Shown one piece after another: positions 8,171 to 17,099 of a DNA stretch of 64,000 nucleotides; positions within the stretch are counted from its first letter, which is position 1, and the number at the start of each line of letters is the position of its first letter. The position numbers and the translations under genes are program-made. Origin of the DNA: CANKHA01 sp035652315 (GTDB taxonomy: Bacteria; Pseudomonadota; Alphaproteobacteria; Rhizobiales; Xanthobacteraceae). The notes under the pieces are model-generated. The model did not search any database, was not told the origin of the DNA, and was given only the letters and a program-made list of their open reading frames with translations. The stretch is taken from assembly GCA_035652315.1 (NCBI GenBank), contig DASREA010000028.1, positions 1 through 64,000 of the forward strand, given 5' to 3'.

Positions 8171-8638
8171 GACATCCTCCCCGCTTGGCAACCATTCTGC
8201 ATCAAATGCGCTTGCCTCTTGGCCGTCAAATTAGTCCGGGGCCGCCACCGGGATCAATGATCGAGGCGATGGCCTCCCACCCAATGAGTCGTGCGTTGCC
8301 TAAGACGCGCTGCTGTTCGCTCCCAGGGGCGACCGCGTCGGCCGCATTAGTCTAAAGCACCATTCTGATTTCCGGCGCGGTGATGAAAATATAGAGACGG
8401 TCCGCATCCCATTACCCCATTGCGTCAGCCGCTTGCCGCATCGCAACATGCAAAAAATCCATTTGCCAAATGGGATTGCAGAGAGGCGAGGGTGCGGCAT
8501 ATCGTTCCGCTGCGAAAATTATTATTATGCATGCCAGGTTCGATGCGCTTTGATGGGCAAGCGCCCCGGATATGTGTGGGGCGGATCAAAATGGCCAAGC
8601 CGACTAAAGAGCTGCGTCAAAACGGAGGGAACGCGCCA
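8171..8638. promoter_or_regulatory. Divergent intergenic region with candidate operator
   Basis: A 468-bp space between two divergently transcribed TctC genes, with no convincing coding sequence. CCATTTG (8459-8465) and CAAATGG (8467-8473) form a perfect inverted repeat around one base, a plausible regulator site. It lies 165 bp upstream of the downstream start. AT-rich patches at about 8386-8396 and 8516-8530 are the likeliest promoter positions, but no clear -35/-10 pair is visible. GGAGG at 8623-8627 is the ribosome binding site for the gene at 8639. Confidence 0.4.
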
Positions 8639-9652
8639 ATGAAACATTACCAGCATTCTTTAACTCTATTGACCGCTGCCGCGGTGTCGCTCGGCGTCTT
8701 GGCCGTAGCCCCGGCTGCTGCTGCGTGGGAGCCGACCAAACCGATCGAGATCATCGTCCCGGCCGGAACGGGCGGCGGCGCCGATCAGATGGCGCGGGTT
8801 ATGCAAGGCATCATCGCCAAGCATAATTTGTCCAAGCAATCGGTTGTCGTCATCAACAAGTCCGGCGGCGCCGGTGGCGAGGGCTTCCTCGACGTCAAGA
8901 ATTCGAAGGGCGACGATCACAAACTGATCATCACTTTGTCGAATCTTTTCACCACCCCGCTGGCGACAGGCATTCCCTTCAACTGGAAGGATCTGACCCC
9001 GGTTGCGATGATGGCGCTCGACGAATTCGTGCTGTGGGTCAATGCCGACAAGCCGTACAAGACCGCACAGGACTATATCAAGGACATCAAGTCGAAGCCG
9101 GATAACACGTTCAAAATGGGCGGCACCGGCTCCAAGCAGGAAGACCAGATCATCACCGTCGCACTGGAAAAGGCTACCGGCAAGAAGCTGACCTATATCC
9201 CGTATAAAGGCGGCGGCGAGGTTGCGGTGCAACTTGTTGGCGGCCACATCGATTCGAGCGTCAACAACCCGATCGAAGCGGTGGCTCATTGGCGCGCCGG
9301 AAAGCTGCGTCCGCTTTGCGTCTTCGACGGCAAGCGGCTCGCCTATCACGACAAGATCGCCGGCGATATGTCTTGGGGTGATATTCCGACCTGCAAGGAA
9401 TCCGGACTCGACATCGAGTATCTGATGCTGCGCGGCTACTTCATGCCTCCGGGCGTCAGCAAGGACGCGGTCGCCTATTACGTCGACCTGTTCAAGAAGA
9501 TCCGCGAGACTCCGGAGTGGAAGAAGCTGATGAACGATGGCGCCTTCAATCAGAGCTTCATGACCGGCGACGAATACGCCAAGTGGGTGGCGGATGCCGA
9601 GAAGCTACATGAAGGATTGATGCAATCGGCTGGCTTCCTGGCGAAGAAGTAA
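8639..9652 (+). CDS. TctC-type substrate-binding protein of the oxalate-cluster transporter
   Basis: A 337-residue periplasmic solute-binding protein with a signal peptide (hydrophobic core about residues 8-24, AAAA before the cleavage site). TctC/Bug signatures are KPIEIIVPAGTGGGADQMAR near the mature N-terminus, then a GGAGGEG loop and MGGTGSKQED. The reading frame is open further upstream, but the ATG at 8639 has a GGAGG ribosome binding site and the signal peptide follows it. TctB and TctA genes follow in the same direction. Placement in front of oxalyl-CoA decarboxylase and formyl-CoA transferase suggests oxalate, or a related small dicarboxylate, as ligand. That is inference from context. 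Confidence 0.92.
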   Translation: MKHYQHSLTLLTAAAVSLGVLAVAPAAAAWEPTKPIEIIVPAGTGGGADQMARVMQGIIAKHNLSKQSVVVINKSGGAGGEGFLDVKNSKGDDHKLIITLSNLFTTPLATGIPFNWKDLTPVAMMALDEFVLWVNADKPYKTAQDYIKDIKSKPDNTFKMGGTGSKQEDQIITVALEKATGKKLTYIPYKGGGEVAVQLVGGHIDSSVNNPIEAVAHWRAGKLRPLCVFDGKRLAYHDKIAGDMSWGDIPTCKESGLDIEYLMLRGYFMPPGVSKDAVAYYVDLFKKIRETPEWKKLMNDGAFNQSFMTGDEYAKWVADAEKLHEGLMQSAGFLAKK

Positions 9653-9692
9653 TGGCCGCCGCGCGTGGCTAAAGCCGAAGAGAACTGATCGA

Positions 9693-10196
9693 ATGAGTGA
9701 AGCTGTAAATAAATCCGGTGGGACGGGACCGTCCCACCGGGGTGTGGAAATCGGGGTTTCCCTAGCCACGGGTTTGCTTGCGTTGATCGGAATTCACGGC
9801 GCCCTTGCAGTCGGCATCGGCTGGGGCGTCGAGGGGCCGCGCGGCGGATTCTTTCCGTTCTATGTCAGCCTCATCGTCCTGATCTCATCCCTCGTCAATC
9901 TGGTCTCGGCGCTGAAACTGCCGGGCGGAAAATTGTTTGCGCGCTGGGACCAGCTTCGGCAGGTGTTCTCGGTCGTGGTGCCCACGGCCGTGTACGTGTT
10001 TGTCATCCCTTATCTCGGCATCTACGTCTGCTCGACGCTGTTGATCGCCGTCTTCATGCGCTGGTTCGGCCGCTATAACTGGCTTTTTGTCATCGTGGTG
10101 CCGATCGCCGTCATGGCGCTGACGTTCTTCATGTTCGAGATCTGGTTTCTGGTGCCGCTACCGAAAGGGCCGCTCGAACATTCGTTGGGATATTGA
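9693..10196 (+). CDS. TctB-type small membrane subunit
   Basis: A 167-residue membrane protein with four predicted hydrophobic segments (about residues 20-40, 50-70, 90-125, 130-155), the size and topology of TctB subunits of tripartite tricarboxylate transporters. The PRGGFFPFYVSLI segment in the first half is typical of the family. It lies 40 bp after the binding-protein gene and 38 bp before tctA. It is expected to complex with TctA in the inner membrane for cation-driven uptake of the ligand captured by TctC. Confidence 0.88.
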   Translation: MSEAVNKSGGTGPSHRGVEIGVSLATGLLALIGIHGALAVGIGWGVEGPRGGFFPFYVSLIVLISSLVNLVSALKLPGGKLFARWDQLRQVFSVVVPTAVYVFVIPYLGIYVCSTLLIAVFMRWFGRYNWLFVIVVPIAVMALTFFMFEIWFLVPLPKGPLEHSLGY

Positions 10197-10234
10197 TGTA
10201 GCGACCGCGGCAATGAGAGCAGGCGACAAAAAGC

Positions 10235-11755
10235 ATGATTGAGGATATCGGCAATCTTTTTCACGGCTTCGCGGTCGTGGTGCAGCCGTTCAACCTGCTG
10301 CTGATGGTGGTGGGCATCGTGCTCGGCGTCATCGTCGGCGTTCTGCCCGGGCTCGGCGGTGCCAACGGCATCGCTATTCTACTGCCGCTCACCTTCTCGA
10401 TGTCGCCGACTTCGGCGATCATCATGCTGTCCTGCATTTATTGGGGCGCATTGTTCGGCGGCGCCATCACCTCGATCCTTTTCAACATACCCGGCGAACC
10501 ATGGTCGGTGGCCACCACATTCGACGGCTATCCGATGGCGCAGAAGGGCCATGCCGGCGAGGCGCTGACCGCGGCCTTTACCTCGTCCTTTGTCGGCGCG
10601 CTGTTCGCCGTTCTGGTGATCACCCTGGTCGCGCCGCTGGTCGCGAGCTTCGCCCTCCAGTTCGGGCCGGCAGAAATCTTCTCGGTCTACTTTCTCGCGT
10701 TCTGCAGCTTCATCGGCCTGAGCAAGGAGCCGCCGTTCAAGACGCTTGCATCAATGATGATGGGCTTCGGCCTCGGCTCGGTTGGATTGGATCAGGTGAC
10801 CGGCCAGCTGCGGCTGACGTTCGGTTTCGAGCAAATGCTCAACGGATTCGACTTCCTCATCGCCGTCATCGGCCTGTTCGGCATCGGCGAGATTTTGCTG
10901 ACCATGGAGGAAGGCCTGAGCTTCCGCGGCACGGTGGCTAAACTCAATCCCACGGTGGTGTTCCAGACCTGGCGGCAGCTGCCGCGCTATTGGTTCGTTT
11001 CGCTGCGCTCCTGCATTATCGGCTGCTGGATGGGAATCAGCCCCGCCGGCGCGACGCCAGCCTCCTTCATGAGCTATGGCATCGCCAAGCGCATCTCCAA
11101 GAACGGCCACCTGTTCGGCACCGGCCAGATCGAAGGTGTGGTGGCGCCGGAAACGGCGGCGCACGCGGCGGGCACCTCGGCACTGCTGCCGATGATTTCG
11201 CTCGGCGTGCCGGGCTCGCCCACCGCCGCAGTGCTGCTTGGCGGACTGCTGATCTGGGGCCTGCAGCCCGGACCGTTGCTGTTCACCGAGCAGAAGGATT
11301 TCGTCTGGGGACTGATTGCCAGCATGTATATGGGCAACATCGTCGGCCTCTTGATCGTGCTGACCTGCGTGCCGCTGTTCGCCTCGATCCTTCGCATTCC
11401 CTTCAGCGTCATCGCTCCCGTCATCATGGTGTTCTGCGCGATCGGCGCTTACACCGTGCACAACAACACCTTCGATATCGTCATGATGGTGGTATTCGGC
11501 GTCGCCGGCTATTTCATGAAAAAGTGCAGCTATCCGCTGGCGCCGATGGTCTTGGCCATCGTCCTCGGCGACAAGGCGGAGGAATCCTTCCGCCAGTCGC
11601 TGCTCGCCTCCCAAGGCGGGCTTAGCGTCTTCTGGTCGAATGGCTTGGTCAGCACGATCATGACCCTCGGTCTTATCGCGCTATTCTGGTCCGCGATTCA
11701 GGAAGGTGCGAGCCGGCTGCTCGGGACGAAAAAGAATTTGAAGCCCGCTGAATAG
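10235..11755 (+). CDS. TctA-type large permease subunit
   Basis: A 506-residue protein with about 10-12 hydrophobic segments and the hallmark GVLPGLGGANGIAILLPLTF near residues 38-57. A second related loop, ISLGVPGSPTAAVLLGG, lies near 325-341; TctA proteins carry this internal repeat. It is the transport subunit of the three-gene system 8639-11755 and acts in the inner membrane. Start ATG at 10235. Directly downstream on the same strand is a GntR regulator and then oxc, linking transport and catabolism in one locus. Confidence 0.93.
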   Translation: MIEDIGNLFHGFAVVVQPFNLLLMVVGIVLGVIVGVLPGLGGANGIAILLPLTFSMSPTSAIIMLSCIYWGALFGGAITSILFNIPGEPWSVATTFDGYPMAQKGHAGEALTAAFTSSFVGALFAVLVITLVAPLVASFALQFGPAEIFSVYFLAFCSFIGLSKEPPFKTLASMMMGFGLGSVGLDQVTGQLRLTFGFEQMLNGFDFLIAVIGLFGIGEILLTMEEGLSFRGTVAKLNPTVVFQTWRQLPRYWFVSLRSCIIGCWMGISPAGATPASFMSYGIAKRISKNGHLFGTGQIEGVVAPETAAHAAGTSALLPMISLGVPGSPTAAVLLGGLLIWGLQPGPLLFTEQKDFVWGLIASMYMGNIVGLLIVLTCVPLFASILRIPFSVIAPVIMVFCAIGAYTVHNNTFDIVMMVVFGVAGYFMKKCSYPLAPMVLAIVLGDKAEESFRQSLLASQGGLSVFWSNGLVSTIMTLGLIALFWSAIQEGASRLLGTKKNLKPAE

Positions 11756-11848
11756 CGGTGGGGCCGCCTTCGGGCGCCTTTGCCCTTGCGCGGGCCTCAT
11801 TATCGAAGCCATGGCAGCCCCTTGCGGGGGCGGCCTGCTTTTGGAATA

Positions 11849-11859
11849 TTGTATACCAG
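11849..11859. promoter_or_regulatory. Candidate GntR operator (imperfect GTATAC palindrome)
   Basis: TTGTATACCA (11849-11858/59) has an eight-of-ten palindromic match around GTATAC. Many FCD-subfamily GntR regulators bind T-G-GTATAC-type palindromes. It lies two to three bases before the ATG at 11862, so binding would block the gntR gene itself (autoregulation). No second copy was recognised upstream of tctC or oxc. Confidence 0.4.
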
Positions 11860-11861
11860 CC

Positions 11862-12614
11862 ATGCCACCTCGCAGTCCTGTAGCGCCTTCGTTGAGTTCA
11901 CCGCGTCCGGAGAAAGTCGCGGCGACGGCCCGCGTCCACGCGGTCGTGTTGCAGCCGATCACGGCCGATAGCTTCAAGAACAAGGCCTACGCGGCCTTGC
12001 GCAACGTCATCTCGTCCATGGATATCTACCGCAGCCGCGACGAAATCCGTCTCGACGAACGTCAGCTCGCGCAGCAATTCGGCATCAGTCGCACCCCCGT
12101 GCGCGAGGCCATGGCGCAGCTCGAGCGCGAAGGCTTCATCCGCTCGGTCCCGCGCCGCGGCGTCTACGTGGTGCGCAAGACCAAACGTGAGGTGATCGAG
12201 ATGATCACCGCATGGGCGGCATTGGAAAGCATGGCGGCGCGCCTCATCACCCAGCATGCGCCTGACGAGGATATCAGCGCGCTGCGCCGCATGTTCGCGA
12301 CTTTCGAGGATGGCGCATTGCGCGCTCACTTGGACGAGTATTCGGAAGTCAATATCGAATTCCATCAGTCGATTATCCGCATGAGCCGCAACAGCGTGCT
12401 CATCGATCTGGCGGAAAACCTTTTCACTCACATGCGCATGATCCGGCGCAAGACCATCGTCGAGAAGGATCGCATCGAGAAGTCGATCCATGACCATATG
12501 CACATCATCGAGGCGATCGAGGCGCGGGACACCGATCGCGCCGAGGAGCTGGTGCGCAATCACGCGCTCGGCCTGGCCGAGCACGTCCGTAAATACGCAG
12601 ATTACTTGGATTGA
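11862..12614 (+). CDS. GntR-family transcriptional regulator (FCD subgroup)
   Basis: A 250-residue regulator: winged helix-turn-helix about residues 35-100 (RNVISSMDIYRSRDEIRLDE, then LAQQFGISRTPVREAMAQLE, the recognition-helix signature) and an FCD ligand-binding domain about 110-240 with the metal-ligand pattern of Asp/His residues (NIEFHQSI, HDHMHIIEAI). The frame is open 17 codons further upstream; ATG 11862 is favoured because it leaves a normal tail and sits after the palindrome. Position between the transporter and oxc makes it the likely controller of the oxalate cluster, with oxalate or a CoA-pathway intermediate as effector (inference). Confidence 0.9.
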   Translation: MPPRSPVAPSLSSPRPEKVAATARVHAVVLQPITADSFKNKAYAALRNVISSMDIYRSRDEIRLDERQLAQQFGISRTPVREAMAQLEREGFIRSVPRRGVYVVRKTKREVIEMITAWAALESMAARLITQHAPDEDISALRRMFATFEDGALRAHLDEYSEVNIEFHQSIIRMSRNSVLIDLAENLFTHMRMIRRKTIVEKDRIEKSIHDHMHIIEAIEARDTDRAEELVRNHALGLAEHVRKYADYLD

Positions 12615-12625
12615 AGAGATGGCTT

Positions 12626-12667
12626 TCTCCGTCACCCGTCCGGGTGAGCGGCCCAGGGTGACGGAGA
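12626..12667. repeat. Perfect 12-bp inverted repeat between gntR and oxc
   Basis: TCTCCGTCACCC (12626-12637) is exactly complementary to GGGTGACGGAGA (12656-12667), giving a long hairpin with an 18-base loop. There is no T run, so it does not look like an intrinsic terminator. It could be an RNA stem limiting read-through into oxc or one of the short palindromic elements seen elsewhere in this region. Confidence 0.75.
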
Positions 12668-12689
12668 CAGTAATGAACAAGGGGCGCCC

Positions 12690-14444
12690 ATGACCGACGC
12701 AGCAGTAAAGTCAAAGAGCGCTGCGGCCGACAACTCCGCCGACGTGCCGCAAGCGTTGACCGACGGCTTTCACCTGGTCATCGACGCGCTCAAGCTCAAC
12801 GGCATCACCACGATCTATAACGTGCCGGGCATTCCGATCACGGATCTCGGCCGCATCGCGCAAGCCGAGGGACTGCGCGTCATCTCCTTCCGTCACGAGC
12901 AGAATGCCGGCAACGCCGCGGCTATCGCCGGCTTTCTCACCAAAAAGCCGGGCATCTGTCTGACGGTATCGGCGCCCGGGTTTCTCAATGGGCTTACCGC
13001 GCTGGCCCATGCCACGACCAACTGCTTTCCGATGATCCTGATCAGCGGCTCCTCCGAGCGCGAGATCGTCGACTTGCAGCAGGGCGATTACGAGGAAATG
13101 GATCAGCTCGCGATCGCTCGGCCGCTGTGCAAGGCGGCCTTTCGCGTGCTGCATGCCGCGGACATCGGTATCGGCGTGGCGCGCGCCATCCGTGCCGCGG
13201 TTTCCGGCCGTCCCGGCGGGGTCTATCTCGACCTGCCGGCCAAACTCTTTGCGCAAGTCATGGATGCGGACAAAGGCGCGAAATCGTTGGTCAAAGTCAT
13301 CGATCCGGCGCCGGCGCAGATTCCCGCTCCATCCGCCGTCAAGCGCGCGCTTGACGTCCTGAAGAGCGCCAAGCGCCCACTCATCATACTCGGTAAAGGC
13401 GCCGCTTATTCGCAGGCCGACGACGTAATCCGCGACCTGATCGAGAAGAGCGGCATTCCCTTCCTGCCGATGAGCATGGCCAAGGGCATCTTGCCCGACA
13501 CGCATCCGCAATGCGCCGGCGCCGCGCGCTCCACGGTCCTGGCCAATTCCGACGTCGTGATGCTGATCGGAGCCCGGCTGAACTGGCTGCTCTCGCACGG
13601 CAAAGGCAAGACCTGGGGCGAACCCGGTTCGAAGACGTTCATTCAAGTCGACATCGAGCCGAAGGAAATGGACTCGAATGTCGAAATCGCGGCGCCGGTC
13701 GTCGGCGACATCGGCTCCTGCGTATCCGCGCTTCTCGGCGCCATGGGCGACAAATGGGCGCCGCCGCCGGCCGATTGGATCAATGCCGTCAAGGCAAAGA
13801 AAGACGAAAACATCGCCAAGATGGCGCCGCGGCTGATGAAAAACACCGCGCCGATGGACTTCCACGGCGCGCTCGGCGCCTTGCGCACAATCATCAAGGA
13901 GCGCCCCGACGCCATCCTGGTCAACGAAGGCGCCAATACGCTCGATCTCGCCCGCGGCATCATCGACATGTATCAGCCGCGTAAGCGCCTCGATGTCGGC
14001 ACCTGGGGCGTGATGGGTGTCGGCATGGGTTATGCCATCGCCGCCGCCATCGAGACCGGCAAGCCGGTGCTCGCGGTCGAAGGTGACAGCGCCTTCGGCT
14101 TCTCCGGCATGGAGGTCGAAACGATCTGCCGTTACAACCTGCCGGTCTGCATCGTGATCTTTAACAACAACGGAATCTATCGCGGCACCGACGTCAATCC
14201 GACCGGTGGGCCTGACCCGGCGACCACCGTCTTCGTCAAGGACGCGCGCTACGACAAGATCATCGAAGCCTTCGGCGGCGTGGGCGCGCATGTGACGACG
14301 CCCGACGAACTTTCGCGCGCCGTCAACAAGGCACTGGATTCAGGCAAGCCGACCCTCATTAACGCGGCGATCGACCCCGCCGCCGGAACCGAGAGCGGCC
14401 GCATCGGCAATCTCAATCCGCAGAGCGTCGTTCGCAAGAAATAA
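12690..14444 (+). CDS. oxc: Oxalyl-CoA decarboxylase
   Basis: A 584-residue thiamine-diphosphate enzyme converting oxalyl-CoA to formyl-CoA and CO2. The N-terminal PYR domain has GITTIYNVPGIPITDLGR and the cofactor-activating Glu in SFRHEQNAGNAAA (Glu70). A central domain follows. The C-terminal PP domain has the ThDP/Mg motif from EGDSAFGFSGMEVE to FNNNGIYRG (about residues 464-497). The tyrosines and YEEMDQL segment typical of OXC rather than of acetolactate synthase are present. The length matches the family (about 565) plus a short polar N-terminal extension. The formyl-CoA transferase gene follows 30 bp later, the classic oxalate pair. Confidence 0.97.
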   Translation: MTDAAVKSKSAAADNSADVPQALTDGFHLVIDALKLNGITTIYNVPGIPITDLGRIAQAEGLRVISFRHEQNAGNAAAIAGFLTKKPGICLTVSAPGFLNGLTALAHATTNCFPMILISGSSEREIVDLQQGDYEEMDQLAIARPLCKAAFRVLHAADIGIGVARAIRAAVSGRPGGVYLDLPAKLFAQVMDADKGAKSLVKVIDPAPAQIPAPSAVKRALDVLKSAKRPLIILGKGAAYSQADDVIRDLIEKSGIPFLPMSMAKGILPDTHPQCAGAARSTVLANSDVVMLIGARLNWLLSHGKGKTWGEPGSKTFIQVDIEPKEMDSNVEIAAPVVGDIGSCVSALLGAMGDKWAPPPADWINAVKAKKDENIAKMAPRLMKNTAPMDFHGALGALRTIIKERPDAILVNEGANTLDLARGIIDMYQPRKRLDVGTWGVMGVGMGYAIAAAIETGKPVLAVEGDSAFGFSGMEVETICRYNLPVCIVIFNNNGIYRGTDVNPTGGPDPATTVFVKDARYDKIIEAFGGVGAHVTTPDELSRAVNKALDSGKPTLINAAIDPAAGTESGRIGNLNPQSVVRKK

Positions 14445-14474
14445 GCCGCTACGACCAAGATCGAGGAGACAACA

Positions 14475-15911
14475 ATGGCAGTTCGGAGGAAGGCCGCGAA
14501 GGCGAAAGCCAAATCCAAGGCCGCCAGGCGGCCGGTTTCAAGGAAAGCTTCGGCAAAGAAGGCGGCGGCGAAAAAATCCACCGCTAACGGGCTGCCGCGT
14601 CCTTCGTCGAAGCCCTATGGCAGGGCCGGCAAGGCGCTCGACGGCGTGCGCGTCCTCGATTTCACGCATGTGCAATCGGGGCCGACCTGCACCCAACTTC
14701 TCGGCTACATGGGCGCCGACGTGATCAAGGTGGAGCGCCCGGGCGTCGGCGACATCACGCGCACGCAATTGCGCGACGTCAAAGGCGCCGACAGCCTCTA
14801 TTTCACGATGCTCAACGGCAACAAGCGCTCGATCACCATCGACAGCAAGCATCCGAAGGGCAAGGAAATCCTCGAGCGGCTGATCAAGCATTGCGACGTG
14901 CTGGTGGAGAATTTCGCCCCGGGCGCGCTCGACCGCATGGGCCTGACCTGGGATTACATCCACAAGACCAATCCGCGCATGATCGTCGCATCGGTCAAGG
15001 GCTTCGGCCCCGGTCCCTATGAAGATTGCAAGGTCTACGAGAACATCGCGCAATGCGCCGGCGGCTCCGCATCGACGACGGGCTTCCGCGACGGCCCGCC
15101 GCTCGTCACCGGGGCGCAGATCGGCGACAGCGGGACCGGCCTGCATCTCGCTTTCGGCATCATGTGCGCCCTTTATCAGCGACAGCGCACCGGCCGCGGT
15201 CAACAGGTGCTCGCGGCCATGCAAGACGGCGTGCTCAATCTCGCGCGCGTGAAGCTTCGCGATCAGCAGCGGCTCAAGCACGGCCCGCTCACCGAATACA
15301 GCCAATACGGCGAGGGCATTCCGTTCGGCGAGGCGGTGCCGCGCGCCGGCAACGACTCCGGCGGCGGTCAGCCCGGCTGGATTCTCAAATGCAAAGGCTG
15401 GGAGAACGATCCCAACGCCTACATCTATTTCATCACCCAGGCGCCTGTCTGGGGCGCAATCTGCGACGTCATCGGTGAGCCGACCTGGAAGACCGATCCT
15501 GACTATGCCACGCCGTCGGCGCGGCTGCCGAAGCTGCGGCAGATTTTCGATCGTATCGAGCAGTGGACCATGACCAAGAACAAGTTCGAGGTCATGGAAA
15601 TCTGCAACGCGGTCGACATTCCGGTCGGTCCGATCCTGTCGATGAAGGAAATCGCCGAGGAGCCGTCGCTTCGCGCCACCGGCACGGTGGTTGAGGTCGA
15701 TCATCCGGTGCGCGGCAAATACCTCACCGTCGGCAATCCCGTGAAGCTGTCGGACTCCGTCACCGAGGTGAAGCGCGCGCCGCTGCTCGGGGAGCACACC
15801 GAGGAAATTCTCAAAAAAGAGCTCGGCTATTCCGACAAGGAAATCGCAGCGATCAAGGTTTCCGGAGCGATCACGCCGCCGGAGAAACCGGCAAAGGCGG
15901 AGGCGGCGTAG
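14475..15911 (+). CDS. frc: Formyl-CoA:oxalate CoA-transferase with Lys/Ala-rich N-terminal tail
   Basis: A 478-residue class III CoA-transferase that swaps CoA from formyl-CoA to oxalate, releasing formate and feeding Oxc. The enzyme body starts at ALDGVRVLDFTHVQSGPTCT (about residue 54). The catalytic aspartate is in GAQIGDSGTG (Asp218, corresponding to Asp169 of the Oxalobacter enzyme), and the glycine loop SGGGQPGW, which closes over the active site, is at about residues 291-298. The first 50 residues are an unusual basic tail rich in Lys and Ala that resembles histone-H1-type sequence and is absent from characterised Frc, which has about 428 residues. ATG 14475 has an upstream GAGGAG ribosome binding site, so the tail is probably translated. 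Confidence 0.95.
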   Translation: MAVRRKAAKAKAKSKAARRPVSRKASAKKAAAKKSTANGLPRPSSKPYGRAGKALDGVRVLDFTHVQSGPTCTQLLGYMGADVIKVERPGVGDITRTQLRDVKGADSLYFTMLNGNKRSITIDSKHPKGKEILERLIKHCDVLVENFAPGALDRMGLTWDYIHKTNPRMIVASVKGFGPGPYEDCKVYENIAQCAGGSASTTGFRDGPPLVTGAQIGDSGTGLHLAFGIMCALYQRQRTGRGQQVLAAMQDGVLNLARVKLRDQQRLKHGPLTEYSQYGEGIPFGEAVPRAGNDSGGGQPGWILKCKGWENDPNAYIYFITQAPVWGAICDVIGEPTWKTDPDYATPSARLPKLRQIFDRIEQWTMTKNKFEVMEICNAVDIPVGPILSMKEIAEEPSLRATGTVVEVDHPVRGKYLTVGNPVKLSDSVTEVKRAPLLGEHTEEILKKELGYSDKEIAAIKVSGAITPPEKPAKAEAA

Positions 15912-15922
15912 CGATCGAAACC

Positions 15923-15996
15923 GCTCGTCCCCGCGAAAGCGGGGACCCAGCGCAACAAGAAACAACCGCTGGATGCCCGCTTGCGCGGGCATGAGC
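15923..15996. repeat. Double-hairpin palindromic intergenic repeat
   Basis: GTCCCCGC (15927-15934) pairs with GCGGGGAC (15939-15946), and ATGCCCGC (15973-15980) pairs with GCGGGCAT (15985-15992). The arms between them, CCAGCG and CGCTGG, also pair. The element fills the space between frc and the formyltransferase gene. A shortened relative with the ATGCCCG/CGGGCAT hairpin lies at 24111-24131. Confidence 0.85.
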
Positions 15997-16018
15997 GGGA
16001 GGTTGGGAGGCAAGAAGA

Positions 16019-16945
16019 ATGCGCATCGTGGTTCACGGCCAACAGGCCTTCGGCAAGGCGGTGCTCGAGGCGCTGCTCAAGCGCGGCGAAGAAGTCATCG
16101 CCGTCTACGTCGCGCCGGAAAAGCCGGGAGCCAAGGCCGATCCTTTGAAGGAGGCGGCGCTCGCCGCCAACTTGCCGGTGCGTCAGCCGGAGTCCTACAA
16201 GGACCCGAAAATCTGGGAAGAGTTCAAGGCGCTGAAGCCTGACCTGCAAGTGATGGCCTTCGTCACGCTCTTCGTGCCGGAAGACTTTCTCAACATCCCC
16301 ACCCACGGCTCGATTCAATATCACCCGTCGCTGCTTCCGGCCTATCGCGGCGCCAGCGCCATTAACTGGCCGATCATCAAGGGCGAGAAGGAAACCGGAT
16401 TGTCGATCTTCTGGCCCGATAACGGCCTCGATACCGGCGACGTGCTGTTGCAGAAGAAAACGCCGATCAGCGACACCGACACGCTGGGGACCGTCTATTT
16501 CGACCGGCTTTTTCCGATGGGGGTCGACGCCATGTTGGAAGCGGTCGATCTGGTGAAGGCTGGCAAAGCGCCGCGCATCAAACAGGACGAAGCCAAAGCG
16601 AGCTACGAAGGCCGCTGCGGACCGGACAATGCGCATATCGATTGGGGCAAGCCCTGGGAACAGATCGACCGCCTGATCCGCGGCTGCAATCCGGCGCCGG
16701 GCGCCTGGACGGCATTGAACGGAGCACGGGTGAAGATTTTCGACGCCAAGCCCATGCCCGCCAAGAGTCCCAAGGGAATCGGAGGCAAGCTCGGCGAGAT
16801 CGTCGCGGTCGAAGCCGACGGCTTCACCGTGGTCTGCGCCGACGGCCGCTTCAAGGTCACCCGCGTGCAGGCCGACGGCCCCAAGATCGCTGCCGGCGAA
16901 TGGGCCGCCGCGGCCAAGCTCGAGAAAGGGGCGAGATTTTTATGA
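16019..16945 (+). CDS. Formyltransferase resembling the 10-formyl-THF dehydrogenase hydrolase domain
   Basis: A 308-residue protein with a formyl-transferase N-domain (about 1-180) and a Fmt-type C-domain (about 200-300). The active-site segment GSIQYHPSLLPAYRGASAIN (98-117) with His102, and NGLDTGD with Asp138, align with His106/Asp142 of the hydrolase domain of 10-formyl-THF dehydrogenase. Methionyl-tRNA formyltransferase carries an extra catalytic Asn two residues before the His, where this protein has Gln100. So it is probably not the housekeeping Fmt. It may hydrolyse 10-formyl-THF, or move a formyl group between THF and another acceptor. It lies between frc and the formate-THF ligase gene. 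The exact reaction is unknown. Confidence 0.85.
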   Translation: MRIVVHGQQAFGKAVLEALLKRGEEVIAVYVAPEKPGAKADPLKEAALAANLPVRQPESYKDPKIWEEFKALKPDLQVMAFVTLFVPEDFLNIPTHGSIQYHPSLLPAYRGASAINWPIIKGEKETGLSIFWPDNGLDTGDVLLQKKTPISDTDTLGTVYFDRLFPMGVDAMLEAVDLVKAGKAPRIKQDEAKASYEGRCGPDNAHIDWGKPWEQIDRLIRGCNPAPGAWTALNGARVKIFDAKPMPAKSPKGIGGKLGEIVAVEADGFTVVCADGRFKVTRVQADGPKIAAGEWAAAAKLEKGARFL

Positions 16946-16962
16946 TCGTCCCTTCCCTTCCG

Positions 16963-17070
16963 CGTCATTCCGGGGCGCCGCGCAGCGGCGAACCCGGAAT
17001 CCAGATGTGCGCACAGAGATTGCATCTGGATTCCGGGTCCGCGAGCTGCGCTCGCGTCCCGGAATGACGA
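16963..17070. repeat. Nested palindromic repeat before formate-THF ligase gene
   Basis: The outer arms CGTCATTCCGGG and CCCGGAATGACG and the inner arms CCCGGAATCCAGATG and CATCTGGATTCCGGG make a long cruciform-capable element of about 108 bp. The inner arms recur in the repeat at 40467-40574. It ends 30 bp before the fhs start, so it would be part of any read-through transcript. Confidence 0.85.
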
Positions 17071-17099
17071 GGTCCTAATCCTCAAATACGGAAAATCTC

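Noticed and set aside
12711..14291. Long reverse-strand open frame opposite oxc
   Set aside because: Antisense shadow of a strongly supported gene; no family pattern.
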